From Mesorhizobium sp. 113-3-3 (GTDB taxonomy: Bacteria > Pseudomonadota > Alphaproteobacteria > Rhizobiales > Rhizobiaceae), in NCBI RefSeq assembly GCF_016756495.1, contig NZ_AP023243.1:5956501-6020500 (forward strand): a stretch of 64,000 bases of DNA, given 5' to 3'. A program made the position numbers and the translations under genes. Within the stretch, counting starts at the first letter, position 1. Every line of letters starts with the position of its first letter. The notes beneath the pieces were generated by a model. That model had not been told where the DNA came from, did no database searches, and saw nothing but the letters and a program-made list of their open reading frames with translations. This document shows, piece after piece, positions 40,327 through 49,971 of the stretch.

Positions 40327-40716
40327 ATGCGACTGGGCTACGCATACGCACTTGGCTGCGCATTTTTACTCGCGGTGGCCAACCCGGCCGGTGCCGCTGG
40401 CTGCAAGCCCGGCGATGCGGGCCTTGCCGGCCACTATTATCTGCGTGGCGTCATGGAGGTCGGCTCCGAACTGCTGCTCAAGAAGGACGGCAGCTTCGAA
40501 TTCATGCTCGCCTATGGCGCCAATGACCAATACGGCAAGGGCTGCTGGGTCAAGAAGGGATCGACCGTCGAGGTCATCCCGGCCGGCCGCAGTTCGGCAT
40601 CGACACATCACACGCCCGACGACAGCGGCTTCAGCGGCCTGGTGCTGACCATTTCCGGCGGCAGCCTGGTGTGGGACATCAATGGTAGCGGGCATAAGGG
40701 ACGGTTCGAGAGGTGA
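40327..40716 (+). CDS. Small secreted protein, unknown
   Basis: A 129-residue protein with a clear signal peptide (GYAYALGCAFLLAVANPAGA) cleaved before AGCKPGD. The mature part is about 105 residues and has two Cys (CKPGDAG and GKGCWVKK) that could form a disulfide. It has a beta-rich pattern (YLRGVMEVGSELLLKKDGSF) like a small lipocalin-like or hypothetical periplasmic fold. GGGGGA lies seven bases before ATG 40327. Function unknown; convergent with tag. Confidence 0.7.
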   Translation: MRLGYAYALGCAFLLAVANPAGAAGCKPGDAGLAGHYYLRGVMEVGSELLLKKDGSFEFMLAYGANDQYGKGCWVKKGSTVEVIPAGRSSASTHHTPDDSGFSGLVLTISGGSLVWDINGSGHKGRFER

Positions 40717-40719
40717 ACC

Positions 40720-41358
40720 CTACGTCGGCCGTTTGAAGGCCTTGCGTTCCTTCTCGACCTGCTTGCGGCAGACACAGCCTTCGAGATGGTCGTTGACCAG
40801 CCCCATGGCCTGCATGAAGGCATAGACCGTGGTCGGCCCGACAAAACTCCAGCCGCGCTTCTTCAGTTCCTTCGAGATCCGCACCGAGACCGCCGTCGTC
40901 GGATTGGCGCGCAGATGGGCGAGGTCGACAATTTCAGGCCGCTCCGCCTTGCCGGGTTCGAACTTCCAGAACCAGGCGGCGAGCGAGCCGAACTCGTCGA
41001 CCATTTCGCGGGCGCGTTTGGCGTTGTTGATGGTCGAGACGATCTTGCCGCGATGGCGGATGATGCCGGCATTGCCGAGCAGGCGCTCGACATCCTTGTC
41101 GGTGAAGGCAGCGACCTTGTCGAAATCGAAACCGGCGAAGGCCTCGCGGAAATTCTCGCGCTTGCGCAGGATGGTCAGCCACGACAGGCCCGACTGGAAA
41201 CCTTCAAGGCAGATCTTTTCGAACAACCTGCGGTCGTCGGCCACCGGCCGGCCCCATTCATGATCATGATAGTGCAGATAGTCGGGCAGGTTGCCGTGCC
41301 AGAAGCAGCGGGCGACCCCGTCGGGACCGGCAAGCAGGCCGGTGTTTTCATTGCTCAT
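40720..41358 (-). CDS. tag: DNA-3-methyladenine glycosylase I
   Basis: A 212-residue HhH-fold repair enzyme of normal length. The N-terminus CFWHGNLPDYLHYHDHEWGR includes the first zinc ligands. LFEKICLEGFQSGLSWLTIL is the Tag hallmark with the substrate-binding Trp, GNAGIIRHRGKI the helix-hairpin-helix, and SFVGPTTVYAFMQAMGLVND plus HLEGCVCRK the C-terminal part with the remaining zinc ligands. It removes 3-methyladenine from alkylated DNA. Monocistronic. Confidence 0.94.
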   Translation of the reverse strand: MSNENTGLLAGPDGVARCFWHGNLPDYLHYHDHEWGRPVADDRRLFEKICLEGFQSGLSWLTILRKRENFREAFAGFDFDKVAAFTDKDVERLLGNAGIIRHRGKIVSTINNAKRAREMVDEFGSLAAWFWKFEPGKAERPEIVDLAHLRANPTTAVSVRISKELKKRGWSFVGPTTVYAFMQAMGLVNDHLEGCVCRKQVEKERKAFKRPT

Positions 41359-41573
41359 AGCGAAAAATCCATCCGTTAACGCGCTTTTGCGCTGCCTTTA
41401 CCGCGGCTTTACCAGATTCCTGAACCCGGCGGTAACCACACCAAAAGGTTTACTGACAGAACCGCATTTTACGCATTCCGATTCATGTTTCGGTTGCTGC
41501 TTGCGCGCCAATGATCCGCCGAGCCGGGGAGCGTTTCCACCCGGTTGTATCAGACGATCAAGGTGCGTTCCCG

Positions 41574-42314
41574 ATGAAGAGAGTTTTGTTTTCCGTGCTC
41601 GGCGCCGCGGCTCTGTTTGCCGGCGTCACACCCGCGGCCGCTGGCGACCGCTATGCCGACAGGCCGCCGGTGATGGTGAGCCCGGACCTTTCCGCCCCCT
41701 GGGTGCTGCAGCTTGGCAATGCGCCCGGCATCGTGCGGCAGAACCGCCAGGCCGTGCAGCAGCCGCGCCTGCGCTATGCGCAACCGGCGCAGCCAGACCG
41801 TGTGCAGACGGCGGCCGTGCAGCAGCCGGCAAAGCGCATGGCGATGCGCCCGCAGATCAACCCGATCTACCTGCCGCAGGAAGTCGCCTATGACGGCCCG
41901 CAGAAGCCGGGCACCATCGTCATCGATACGACGCAGAATTTCCTCTATCTGGTCGAGAAGAACGGCAAGGCACGGCGCTACGGCGTCGGCACTGGCAAGC
42001 CCGGCTTCGAATGGTCGGGCACGCACAAGATCACCAATAAGCGCGAGTGGCCTGACTGGCGCCCGCCGGCGCAGATGATCAAGCGCGAGGCCGCCAAGGG
42101 CCGTTATCTGCCGACCTATCTGGCCGGCGGTATCGAGAACCCGCTCGGCGCCCGGGCGCTCTATCTCGGCACGACCGAATATCGCATCCACGGCACCAAC
42201 CAGCCATGGACGATCGGCGGCGCGGTGTCGTCGGGCTGCATCCGCATGCGCAACGAAGACGTTGTCGACCTCTACGAGCGGGTCAATGTCGGAACCACGG
42301 TCGAGGTGATATAA
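41574..42314 (+). CDS. Periplasmic L,D-transpeptidase (YkuD domain)
   Basis: A 246-residue protein with a signal peptide (VLFSVLGAAALFAGVTPAAA), a Gln/Pro-rich linker, and a YkuD domain from IVIDTTQNFLYLVEKNGKA onward. The active site is present: His in YRIHGTNQPW and the nucleophile Cys in SSGCIRMRNEDVVDLY. It should cross-link peptidoglycan (3-3 links) or attach proteins to it. Several such genes per genome are normal in Rhizobiales. ATG 41574 starts the signal peptide; a longer frame begins at 41511. A strong terminator follows. Confidence 0.9.
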   Translation: MKRVLFSVLGAAALFAGVTPAAAGDRYADRPPVMVSPDLSAPWVLQLGNAPGIVRQNRQAVQQPRLRYAQPAQPDRVQTAAVQQPAKRMAMRPQINPIYLPQEVAYDGPQKPGTIVIDTTQNFLYLVEKNGKARRYGVGTGKPGFEWSGTHKITNKREWPDWRPPAQMIKREAAKGRYLPTYLAGGIENPLGARALYLGTTEYRIHGTNQPWTIGGAVSSGCIRMRNEDVVDLYERVNVGTTVEVI

Positions 42315-42406
42315 TAGCGTCAGCGAATCACTTGGTCAGGAAACACATCGTTTCCTAAAGCCGGAAGGAATAACGGGGGACGGGCCGTATGGGGATGCGG
42401 TCGGTC

Positions 42407-42446
42407 AAGAAGGGCAGCGCGGGAAACCGCGCTGCCCTTCTTTTTT
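42407..42446 (+). terminator. Rho-independent terminator after the L,D-transpeptidase gene
   Basis: AAGAAGGGCAGCGCGG and its perfect complement form a 16-pair stem around a GAAA tetraloop, followed by a run of T. It is one of the strongest terminators in the window and isolates the transpeptidase gene from folD. Confidence 0.92.
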
Positions 42447-42579
42447 GATCGGCGTCCCGTAGCTGCGACAAAGCCCGCGTCGTTGCGTCGCGCAGAAGGC
42501 ATGGCGCTTCGCTTTCATGCTGCCATTTTCGACGGTCTTTTGCTATGTCGGCGCCAACGCAAGAAAAGAGCCCATCCCC

Positions 42580-43500
42580 ATGTCCCTGCCCGACGACAGC
42601 CGCTATCTGAAGGGCGGCCCGGTTGCCCAGCGCATCATCGCCGCCGTGCGCGAGGATGCGGCGATTGCCAAGGCCGAGGGTTTTCCACCAAAGCTGATCT
42701 CGATCACCGTCGGCGATACCGATGCGGTTGACGTTTACGTGCGCAACCAGCGCGCCAAGGCCCAGCTTGCCGGCATCGATTTCGAGGAGCGGCGTTTTCC
42801 CGCCACCATCACCTCGGGTGAACTGGAAGCGGCCATCCATGGCCTGAACGCCGATCCGCGCGTCACCGGCATCATCATCCAGCGGCCGGTTCCGGCGCAT
42901 ATTTCGGTCAAGACGCTGCAGGCGGCGGTGCATCCGCTCAAGGATGTCGAGGGGATGCACCCGGCCTCTATCGGCAACATCGTCTACAACCAGCTCGATC
43001 TGGCGCCCTGCACGGCGGCCGCCTCCGTCGAATTGCTCAAGGAAACCGGGCTCGACCTCAAGGGACTGGAAGTGGTTGTCGTCGGCCATTCGGAAATCGT
43101 CGGCAAGCCGATTGCTTTCCTGTTGATGAGCGAAGGCGCGACGGTGACGGTCTGCCACCACATGACGCGCTCGGTCGCAGCACACGCGCGCCGCGCCGAC
43201 GCGCTGTTCGTCGCGGTGGGCAAGCCTCGGCTGATCAAAGCCGACATGGTGAAGCCAGGAGCTGCCGTCATCGATATCGGCATCAATTCCGAGATCGGAC
43301 CCGATGGGACGAGCCGCATCGTCGGCGACGTCGACACCGACAGCGTGAAAGACGTGGCCTCCTGGATCACGCCGGTGCCGGGTGGCGTCGGCCCGATCAC
43401 CGTGGCGATCCTGCTGCGCAACACGATGGTGGCGCTCAGCCGCCAGCGCGCGCTATACGAAGCGACCTACGGTACGGCGGACCGGCTCGCGGCGGAATAG
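42580..43500 (+). CDS. folD: Methylenetetrahydrofolate dehydrogenase/cyclohydrolase
   Basis: A 306-residue bifunctional one-carbon enzyme. The catalytic Tyr/Lys region is VDVYVRNQRAKAQLAGI, the folate site GIIIQRPVPAHI with KDVEGMHP, and the NADP site VVVVGHSEIVGKPIAFLLMS. The C-terminal PVPGGVGPITVAIL is invariant in the family. The second signature has HSEIVGKP rather than the common RSxIVGxP, a variation seen in some alphaproteobacteria. ATG 42580 begins the conserved domain. A palindromic repeat follows. Confidence 0.94.
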   Translation: MSLPDDSRYLKGGPVAQRIIAAVREDAAIAKAEGFPPKLISITVGDTDAVDVYVRNQRAKAQLAGIDFEERRFPATITSGELEAAIHGLNADPRVTGIIIQRPVPAHISVKTLQAAVHPLKDVEGMHPASIGNIVYNQLDLAPCTAAASVELLKETGLDLKGLEVVVVGHSEIVGKPIAFLLMSEGATVTVCHHMTRSVAAHARRADALFVAVGKPRLIKADMVKPGAAVIDIGINSEIGPDGTSRIVGDVDTDSVKDVASWITPVPGGVGPITVAILLRNTMVALSRQRALYEATYGTADRLAAE

Positions 43501-43517
43501 GACAGGGCGGCGCCAAG

Positions 43518-43646
43518 CCCCCTCACCCAGCCTCCGCTTCGCTCGGCTGACCTCTCCCCCGAGGGGAGAGGAGATTGTCAACGCCGGCGCGCTTCCTCTT
43601 CTCCCCTCGGGGAGAAGGTGGCCGCGCAGCGGCCGGATGAGGGGGA
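43518..43646. repeat. Rhizobial-type palindromic intergenic element, copy 2
   Basis: The outer arms CCCCCTCACCC and GGATGAGGGGG bracket two compact palindromes (CCTCTCCCC...GGGGAGAGG at 43551-43571 and CTTCTCCCC..GGGGAGAAG at 43598-43617), followed by a GGCCGCGCAGCGGCC hairpin. The layout matches dispersed rhizobial intergenic elements. It occupies the gap between convergent folD and glcF, so it may also serve as a terminator. Confidence 0.75.
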
Positions 43647-43682
43647 CCGCCGCCGATCTCAGGGCGGCAACGCGGACCTTAC

Positions 43683-45002
<1,320 letters not shown>

Positions 45003-45011
45003 CTTGAAGTC

Positions 45012-46217
45012 CTAAGCCATACGGCCGGGATTGAGGATGTTCTTCGGGTCGAATTCCCGCTTCAGCCGCTGGCTGAGCGCGGCCAATGCCGGCGGCTGCG
45101 GCTCGAAGACAGGCAGGGCGGCGCGATGGGCGGGGGCGGCGCGCACCAGCGTCGCATGGCCGCCGCCATGTTTGCGTAACAGCCCGCGCAGCAGGGCGGC
45201 TTCCGGATCGCCCTCTTCCATGCGCAGCCACACCAGCCCGCCCTGCCAGTCGTAGAAGGCGCTGACGGCAGCCTGCATGCGCAAGGTCAGGACCATCTGA
45301 TGCGCGTGAAAGGGAGCCATCGACACGCGCCAGACCGGTTTCTCGGTGCCGTCGGCGAAAGGCCTGACATCGCGGACATCGCGCCAGATCAGTTGCGAAA
45401 CCTCGCCGCCAATCTCCTCCAGCGGCCCGGCCTTGCCGAGCAGCATCTTCAACGCGGCGATGCGATAGGCAACGGACGGGCCAAAGCCCTCGACACGCAG
45501 CAGCGTGGCGGCATCGCTGCCGAGCGCGCCGCCGGCAACGCGCGCGGCCATGCGTTCCGGCAAATGGGCAGCACTCGACACTTCCGCGCTGGAGCCGAGC
45601 GCCAACGCCATGGCGCTTGCCGCGGCATCGTCGAGCAAACCTCGAATGGCGAGCGTCACCTCGGTCTCGGCTGATGGCAGCACCTTGAAGGTCACGTCGG
45701 TGAAAACGGCCAATGTGCCCCAGCTGTTGGCCATCAGCTTCGACATGTCGTAGCCGGTGACGTTCTTGACCACGCGGCCGCCCGACTTGAAGGCCTCGCC
45801 GCGGCCGGACACGACGTTGATGCCCAGTATATGATCGCGCGCCGCACCCGCCTTCAGCCGGCGCGGACCGGAGAGGTTCGCGGCGAGCACGCCGCCGATC
45901 GTGCCTCTGCCGGGCTCGCCGCCAAGCAATAGGCCGTAATCCATCGGCTCGAAGGCCAGTTGCTGGCCGTTGTCCGCCAGCAGCTTCTCGATCTCGGTCA
46001 AGGGCGTGCCGGCTTTTGCCGACAGCACCAGTTCCGCAGGTTCGTAGAGGGTGACGCCGGTGAGTTTCGACAGGTCGAGCGTGTGCTCCGTCTGCAGCGG
46101 CCGGCCAATGCCGCGCTTGGAGCCGTGACCGAGGATCTCGAGCGGTGTCTCTTCTCCCACCGCCCAGGCGACGGTGGACAGAACCTCGTCTGACGTGGCC
46201 GGGGTGAAAGTCGTCAA
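45012..46217 (-). CDS. glcE: Glycolate oxidase FAD-binding subunit
   Basis: A 401-residue FAD-binding PCMH-type protein, shorter than GlcD as usual. The FAD-binding pattern is ILGHGSKRGIGRPLQTE, then GLLLGGEPGRGTIGGVLAAN, HILGINVVSGRGEAFKSGGR and VVKNVTGYDMSKLMANSWGT. It ends with LKREFDPKNILNPGRMA, shared with GlcD. It overlaps the preceding ASCH-domain gene by four bases. Confidence 0.93.
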   Translation of the reverse strand: MTTFTPATSDEVLSTVAWAVGEETPLEILGHGSKRGIGRPLQTEHTLDLSKLTGVTLYEPAELVLSAKAGTPLTEIEKLLADNGQQLAFEPMDYGLLLGGEPGRGTIGGVLAANLSGPRRLKAGAARDHILGINVVSGRGEAFKSGGRVVKNVTGYDMSKLMANSWGTLAVFTDVTFKVLPSAETEVTLAIRGLLDDAAASAMALALGSSAEVSSAAHLPERMAARVAGGALGSDAATLLRVEGFGPSVAYRIAALKMLLGKAGPLEEIGGEVSQLIWRDVRDVRPFADGTEKPVWRVSMAPFHAHQMVLTLRMQAAVSAFYDWQGGLVWLRMEEGDPEAALLRGLLRKHGGGHATLVRAAPAHRAALPVFEPQPPALAALSQRLKREFDPKNILNPGRMA

Positions 46218-46798
46218 AGCCTGTGCTCCCTGAGCTTTTCGAGCACGGCTTCGCCCCTCGGCGACAGCCGGTAGCCGACATCGAGGCTCTCGGTCAGGCC
46301 GAGTTCCTTGAGCTTGCGGACATCCTGCTTGAACTTCAGCGTTTCGACACCGGCCGCCGCAGCCAGCTCAGCTGCCCGCATTTCCGGATGGGCGCCTATT
46401 GCTTGCAGGATCGACGGGAAATAGCCGGGCGCCGCCTTGTCCCAGCGGGCAAAGCGCAGAGTCAGGGCATGCCAATCCGCATCGGAAAGCGAGGCTTCGC
46501 CGCGCAAGCCAACCCGTTCGTCGCTTTCGATGCCGTTGAGTTCGATGCGGTAGACCGGGGTGCCGTCATCAGACCCAAGCATTTCCCTCAGGGCTGCGAG
46601 TGTCGGAAAGCCGGCCGCGCTCGCGTCCTTTTCGGTCAGTGCGTGCATATCCACGACCGCAATGTGGCCAATCAGCACGACGCCCGACGCCGTCCTCACC
46701 CGCCCGCCGGCCTTCACCGTCGGCCGCCTCCAGCGGCGAAAGGCGAGCGTCACTTCGCCCGACGCAATGGCCGCAAGGATCTGGCTCCGGAACAGCAT
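46214..46798 (-). CDS. ASCH-domain plus winged-helix protein inside the glc operon
   Basis: A 194-residue protein not normally part of glcDEF. The N-terminal half resembles an ASCH (PUA-like) domain: LAAIASGEVTLAFRRWRRPT, RTASGVVLIGHIAVVDMHAL and DASAAGFPTLAALREMLG, then VYRIELN. The C-terminal half (ILQAIGAHPEMRAAELAAAA to YRLSPRGEAVLEKL) looks like a small winged helix. ASCH domains bind RNA or nucleoside ligands. The gene starts four bases after the glcD stop and overlaps glcE by four, so it is cotranscribed. A regulatory or RNA-linked role in glycolate use is possible but unproven. Confidence 0.7.
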   Translation of the reverse strand: MLFRSQILAAIASGEVTLAFRRWRRPTVKAGGRVRTASGVVLIGHIAVVDMHALTEKDASAAGFPTLAALREMLGSDDGTPVYRIELNGIESDERVGLRGEASLSDADWHALTLRFARWDKAAPGYFPSILQAIGAHPEMRAAELAAAAGVETLKFKQDVRKLKELGLTESLDVGYRLSPRGEAVLEKLREHRL

Positions 46799-46802
46799 CC
46801 CC

Positions 46803-48299
46803 TCAAAACCTCGGAATGTCCGGAAACGCCACCTGCCCCCGGTGCACATGCATGCGTCCAAGCTCGGCGCAGCGGCGCAGTTGCGGGAAGACTTTGCCCG
46901 GGTTGAGCAGATGGTTGGGGTCGAAGGCACATTTGACGCGCATCTGCTGGTCGAGATCGACCTGGTTGAACATTTCCGGCATCAGGTCGCGCTTCTCGAC
47001 CCCGACCCCGTGTTCGCCTGTCAGCACGCCGCCAACCTTGACGCAGAGGCGCAATATGTCGGCGCCAAAACTCTCGGCCTTGTCGAGTTCGCCGGGAACA
47101 TTGGCATCGTAGAGGATCAGCGGATGCAGATTGCCGTCGCCGGCGTGAAAGACATTGGCGACGCCGAGCCCGTATTTCTCCGACAGTTCGCGCATGCCGG
47201 CGAGCACGCGCGGCAGTTCCTTGCGCGGGATGGTGCCGTCCATGCAGTAATAGTCGGGCGAGATGCGGCCGACCGCCGGGAAAGCCGCCTTGCGGCCGGC
47301 CCAAAAGCTCAGCCGCTCCGCCTCGGACTGCGAGATTCGGCAGGTGGTCGAGCCGTTGCTTATGGCGATCGCCTCGACGGCGGTGATGAGATGATCGACC
47401 TCGACGCCCGGCCCATCGAGCTCGACGATCAGCAACGCCTCGACATCGAGGGGATAGCCGGCGTGGACGAAATCCTCCGCCGCATGAATCGCCGGCCGAT
47501 CCATCATTTCCATGCCGCCGGGAATGATGCCGGCGCCGATGATGTCGGCGACGCACTGGCCGCCTTGCTCGCTGGTTGGGAAGCCGATCAGCAGGGCGCG
47601 CGCCGTTTCCGGCTTCTTGAGGATGCGGACCGTGACCTCGGTGACGACGCCGAGCAGTCCTTCCGAACCGGTCATGACGCCGAGCAGGTCGTAGCCTTCC
47701 GCATCGAGATGGCTGCCGCCCAGCCGCACCACCTCGCCATTCATCAGCACCATCTCGATGCCGAGCACATTGTTGGCGGTGAGGCCGTATTTCAGACAGT
47801 GCACGCCGCCGGAATTCTCCGCGACGTTGCCGCCGATCGAGCAGGCGATCTGGGAGGATGGATCGGGGGCGTAATAAAAGCCCTCCTGCTCGACGGCTGA
47901 CGTGATGCCGAGATTGGTGACGCCCGGCTGGGCGACGACGATGCGGTTGGGAAAATCGATCGCCAGGATGCGGTTGAAGCGGCTCATGACCAAAAGCACC
48001 GCGTCTTCCAGCGGCAGCGCACCACCCGACAACGAGGTGCCGGAGCCGCGCGGCACGACGCGGATGTTGCGGTCGTTGCAGTATTTCATCACGCGGGAGA
48101 CCTGCGCCACGGTCTCGGGCAGAACGACGACCAGCGGCAGTTGGCGATAGGCGGTCAGGCCATCGCTCTCGAAGGCGCGCATGGCATTGGCCGCGTCGAC
48201 CACGCCCTCGCCCGGCACGATGATGCGCATGTCGGCGACGATCTCGTCGCGCCGGCGCATCGTGGCGTCGTCTGGTTTCGGCATGGCCAGGCCGGACAT
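46803..48299 (-). CDS. glcD: Glycolate oxidase subunit GlcD (FAD-linked oxidase)
   Basis: A 498-residue catalytic flavoprotein. The PCMH FAD domain has RVVPRGSGTSLSGGALPLED, SIGGNVAENSGGVHCLKYG and LLGVMTGSEGLLGVVTEVTV. The C-terminal cap contains NVFHAGDGNLHPLILYD and GVLTGEHGVGVEKRDLM with the metal/substrate His, ending LLNPGKVFPQ. ATG 48299 follows GAGG at a good distance, whereas ATG 48311 has none. It oxidises glycolate (or D-lactate) to the 2-oxo acid. It is the first gene of the operon, with a candidate FadR-type operator just upstream. Confidence 0.94.
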   Translation of the reverse strand: MSGLAMPKPDDATMRRRDEIVADMRIIVPGEGVVDAANAMRAFESDGLTAYRQLPLVVVLPETVAQVSRVMKYCNDRNIRVVPRGSGTSLSGGALPLEDAVLLVMSRFNRILAIDFPNRIVVAQPGVTNLGITSAVEQEGFYYAPDPSSQIACSIGGNVAENSGGVHCLKYGLTANNVLGIEMVLMNGEVVRLGGSHLDAEGYDLLGVMTGSEGLLGVVTEVTVRILKKPETARALLIGFPTSEQGGQCVADIIGAGIIPGGMEMMDRPAIHAAEDFVHAGYPLDVEALLIVELDGPGVEVDHLITAVEAIAISNGSTTCRISQSEAERLSFWAGRKAAFPAVGRISPDYYCMDGTIPRKELPRVLAGMRELSEKYGLGVANVFHAGDGNLHPLILYDANVPGELDKAESFGADILRLCVKVGGVLTGEHGVGVEKRDLMPEMFNQVDLDQQMRVKCAFDPNHLLNPGKVFPQLRRCAELGRMHVHRGQVAFPDIPRF

Positions 48300-48319
48300 C
48301 TGCAGCCTCACTTTGCTTG

Positions 48320-48342
48320 ACTGGTCAAAATCTTTTACCAGT
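48320..48342. promoter_or_regulatory. Candidate FadR/LldR-type operator upstream of glcD
   Basis: ACTGGTCAAAA and TTTTACCAGT face each other across two bases, an imperfect inverted repeat about 20 bases before the glcD start. TGGT..ACCA inverted pairs are typical of FadR/LldR-type regulators. TGACCAGT also occurs in front of the FadR-type gene at 49911-49918, suggesting one regulator for both loci. Confidence 0.5.
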
Positions 48343-48424
48343 GAGGCGCATTCTTTGCAAACGCTACGGTGATGCAGCCTCCGACATCAAGGTTGGGACA
48401 AGCTTCCGCAGCGGCAATCTGCCG

Positions 48425-49747
48425 CTATCCGCCGGGATGCTTCGCCGGTTCGGAATGCATCCGGCGCACGCGGCGCACGCCCCACCAGACCAGCAGGATG
48501 GCGACCGGCACCGAGGCGGCGGTGACGACTTCCGGCGCGAAGGTGTGGCCGAAGATCGAGGCGCCCTTGGCAACGTAGCCGATGAGGCCGACGACATAGT
48601 AGGAGACGGCGGCGACCGAGAGGCCTTCGACGGTCTGCTGCAGGCGCAGTTGCAGGCGGGCGCGATTGTTCATCGAGGCGAGCAGGTCGCGGTTCTGCTT
48701 TTCGACCTCGACATCGACCCAGGTGCGCAGCAGCGTCGTGGCGCGGGTCAGTTTGCGCGACAGATTGGCTTGCCGCTCCTCGACCGAGCGGCAGGTGCGC
48801 ATGGCCGGAGCAACGCGGCGCTGCAGGAACCCGCCCCAGGTGTCGTAGCCCGGCACGGCCTCTTCCTCGAGTGCCTCCAAGCGTTCGACGACGATGCCGT
48901 CATAGGCGCGGCTGGCGCCAAAGCGATAGAGGCTCGACGCGGCGTCGGCCTCCAGCTCGGCGGCAAGTTCGGTCAGGTCGGCGAGCAAAGTCTGGCTGTC
49001 GCGGGTTTCGGCGACCTTCATTTCCAGCGTGGTCTGCGCCAGCCTGTCCTCGATGCGGCGGGCGCGGCCCGACAAGGTCAACGCCAGCGGCAGGCCGAGC
49101 ATGGCGAGCGTCCGGTAGGTTTCGATGTCGATCAGCCGCTGTGACAGCGCCCCGGTGCGCGCCGCCGTCAGGCCGCGGTCGAGCACCAGTATGCGGGTCA
49201 TGCCGTCGCCATCCTGGCGGAAATCGGTGACGATGGCCGCATTGCCGCGCTCGACCAGCGAGTAGCACAGGCTGGTCGGGTCGAAAGCCGCGATCAGCCG
49301 CTCGCTCGCCTGCGTCCATTTGCGGATCTCCAGCCGGATCCCCGAGATGACGGTGCCCGGCGGCGAAAAGCCGTTGCCGAAGGGCGTATCCTCCTGCGCC
49401 CTGCCGCTTTCGGAAAGCGGGCCTTCCCAGAGATAGGTCGAGAATTCCGTATGCCGTTCCCAGCGCAGCGAACCCTTGCCCCATTTCATGGCGTGATGGC
49501 GGGCCTGGCGGTCGGGCGCGGCGATGCCGAGACGCCGCGACAGTTCGGAAAGCACGGCATGGTCGACGCCGGAGCCGCCCTCGGTCATGAAGGCGAGCTG
49601 CACCAGGACGCGCGGCTTCTCGATCAGCGGATGCGGCCTGGCATGGACCTCGCCCAGCGCACCGGGCCGGCCCTCATGCGCGGGGAAACCCATGACGCTG
49701 CCCTTGGCGCGCGGCTGGAATTCGAGATTGGACGGGTCGTCTGACAC
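48425..49747 (-). CDS. DUF3422 family membrane-anchored protein
   Basis: A 440-residue protein of a family widespread in proteobacteria and of unknown function. The conserved N-terminus is HEGRPGALGEVHARPHPLIE, then HHAMKWGKGSLRWERHTEFS and FSTYLWEG. A helical middle region (about residues 210-360, many Arg/Glu) is followed by two C-terminal membrane helices (SVAAVSYYVVGLIGYVAKGA and VVTAASVPVAILLVWWGV). The protein is probably cytoplasmic with a C-terminal membrane anchor. It ends 113 bases before the glcD-side intergenic region. Confidence 0.88.
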   Translation of the reverse strand: MSDDPSNLEFQPRAKGSVMGFPAHEGRPGALGEVHARPHPLIEKPRVLVQLAFMTEGGSGVDHAVLSELSRRLGIAAPDRQARHHAMKWGKGSLRWERHTEFSTYLWEGPLSESGRAQEDTPFGNGFSPPGTVISGIRLEIRKWTQASERLIAAFDPTSLCYSLVERGNAAIVTDFRQDGDGMTRILVLDRGLTAARTGALSQRLIDIETYRTLAMLGLPLALTLSGRARRIEDRLAQTTLEMKVAETRDSQTLLADLTELAAELEADAASSLYRFGASRAYDGIVVERLEALEEEAVPGYDTWGGFLQRRVAPAMRTCRSVEERQANLSRKLTRATTLLRTWVDVEVEKQNRDLLASMNNRARLQLRLQQTVEGLSVAAVSYYVVGLIGYVAKGASIFGHTFAPEVVTAASVPVAILLVWWGVRRVRRMHSEPAKHPGG

Positions 49748-49890
49748 GGCTTGTCCCCCGGGGTTCTCTGGACCCTCTTTCTCTGACCTTTTGGCAGTCG
49801 CGTCCCTCTAGAGCCAATAGGCGGATGACGCAAACAGCAAAGTTTAGCCGAAGGTGATATGGCATCGCGTGGCGAAACCGACGTGCTTCG

Positions 49891-49920
49891 ACCAATTGGA
49901 TAAATAATTTGACCAGTTGG
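49891..49920. promoter_or_regulatory. Paired operator-like sites upstream of the FadR-type regulator
   Basis: ACCAATTGG (49891-49899) and ACCAGTTGG (49912-49920) are near-identical palindromic nonamers spaced 21 bases start to start, two helical turns. They lie about 50 bases before the regulator start, and the second overlaps TGACCAGT, a sequence also seen upstream of glcD. Autoregulation by the FadR-type protein is the simplest reading. Confidence 0.5.
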
Positions 49921-49971
49921 CGACCCAGGCTTTATCCTGCGCGACACCGGTTCAATTCCCAGGCACAGCTG

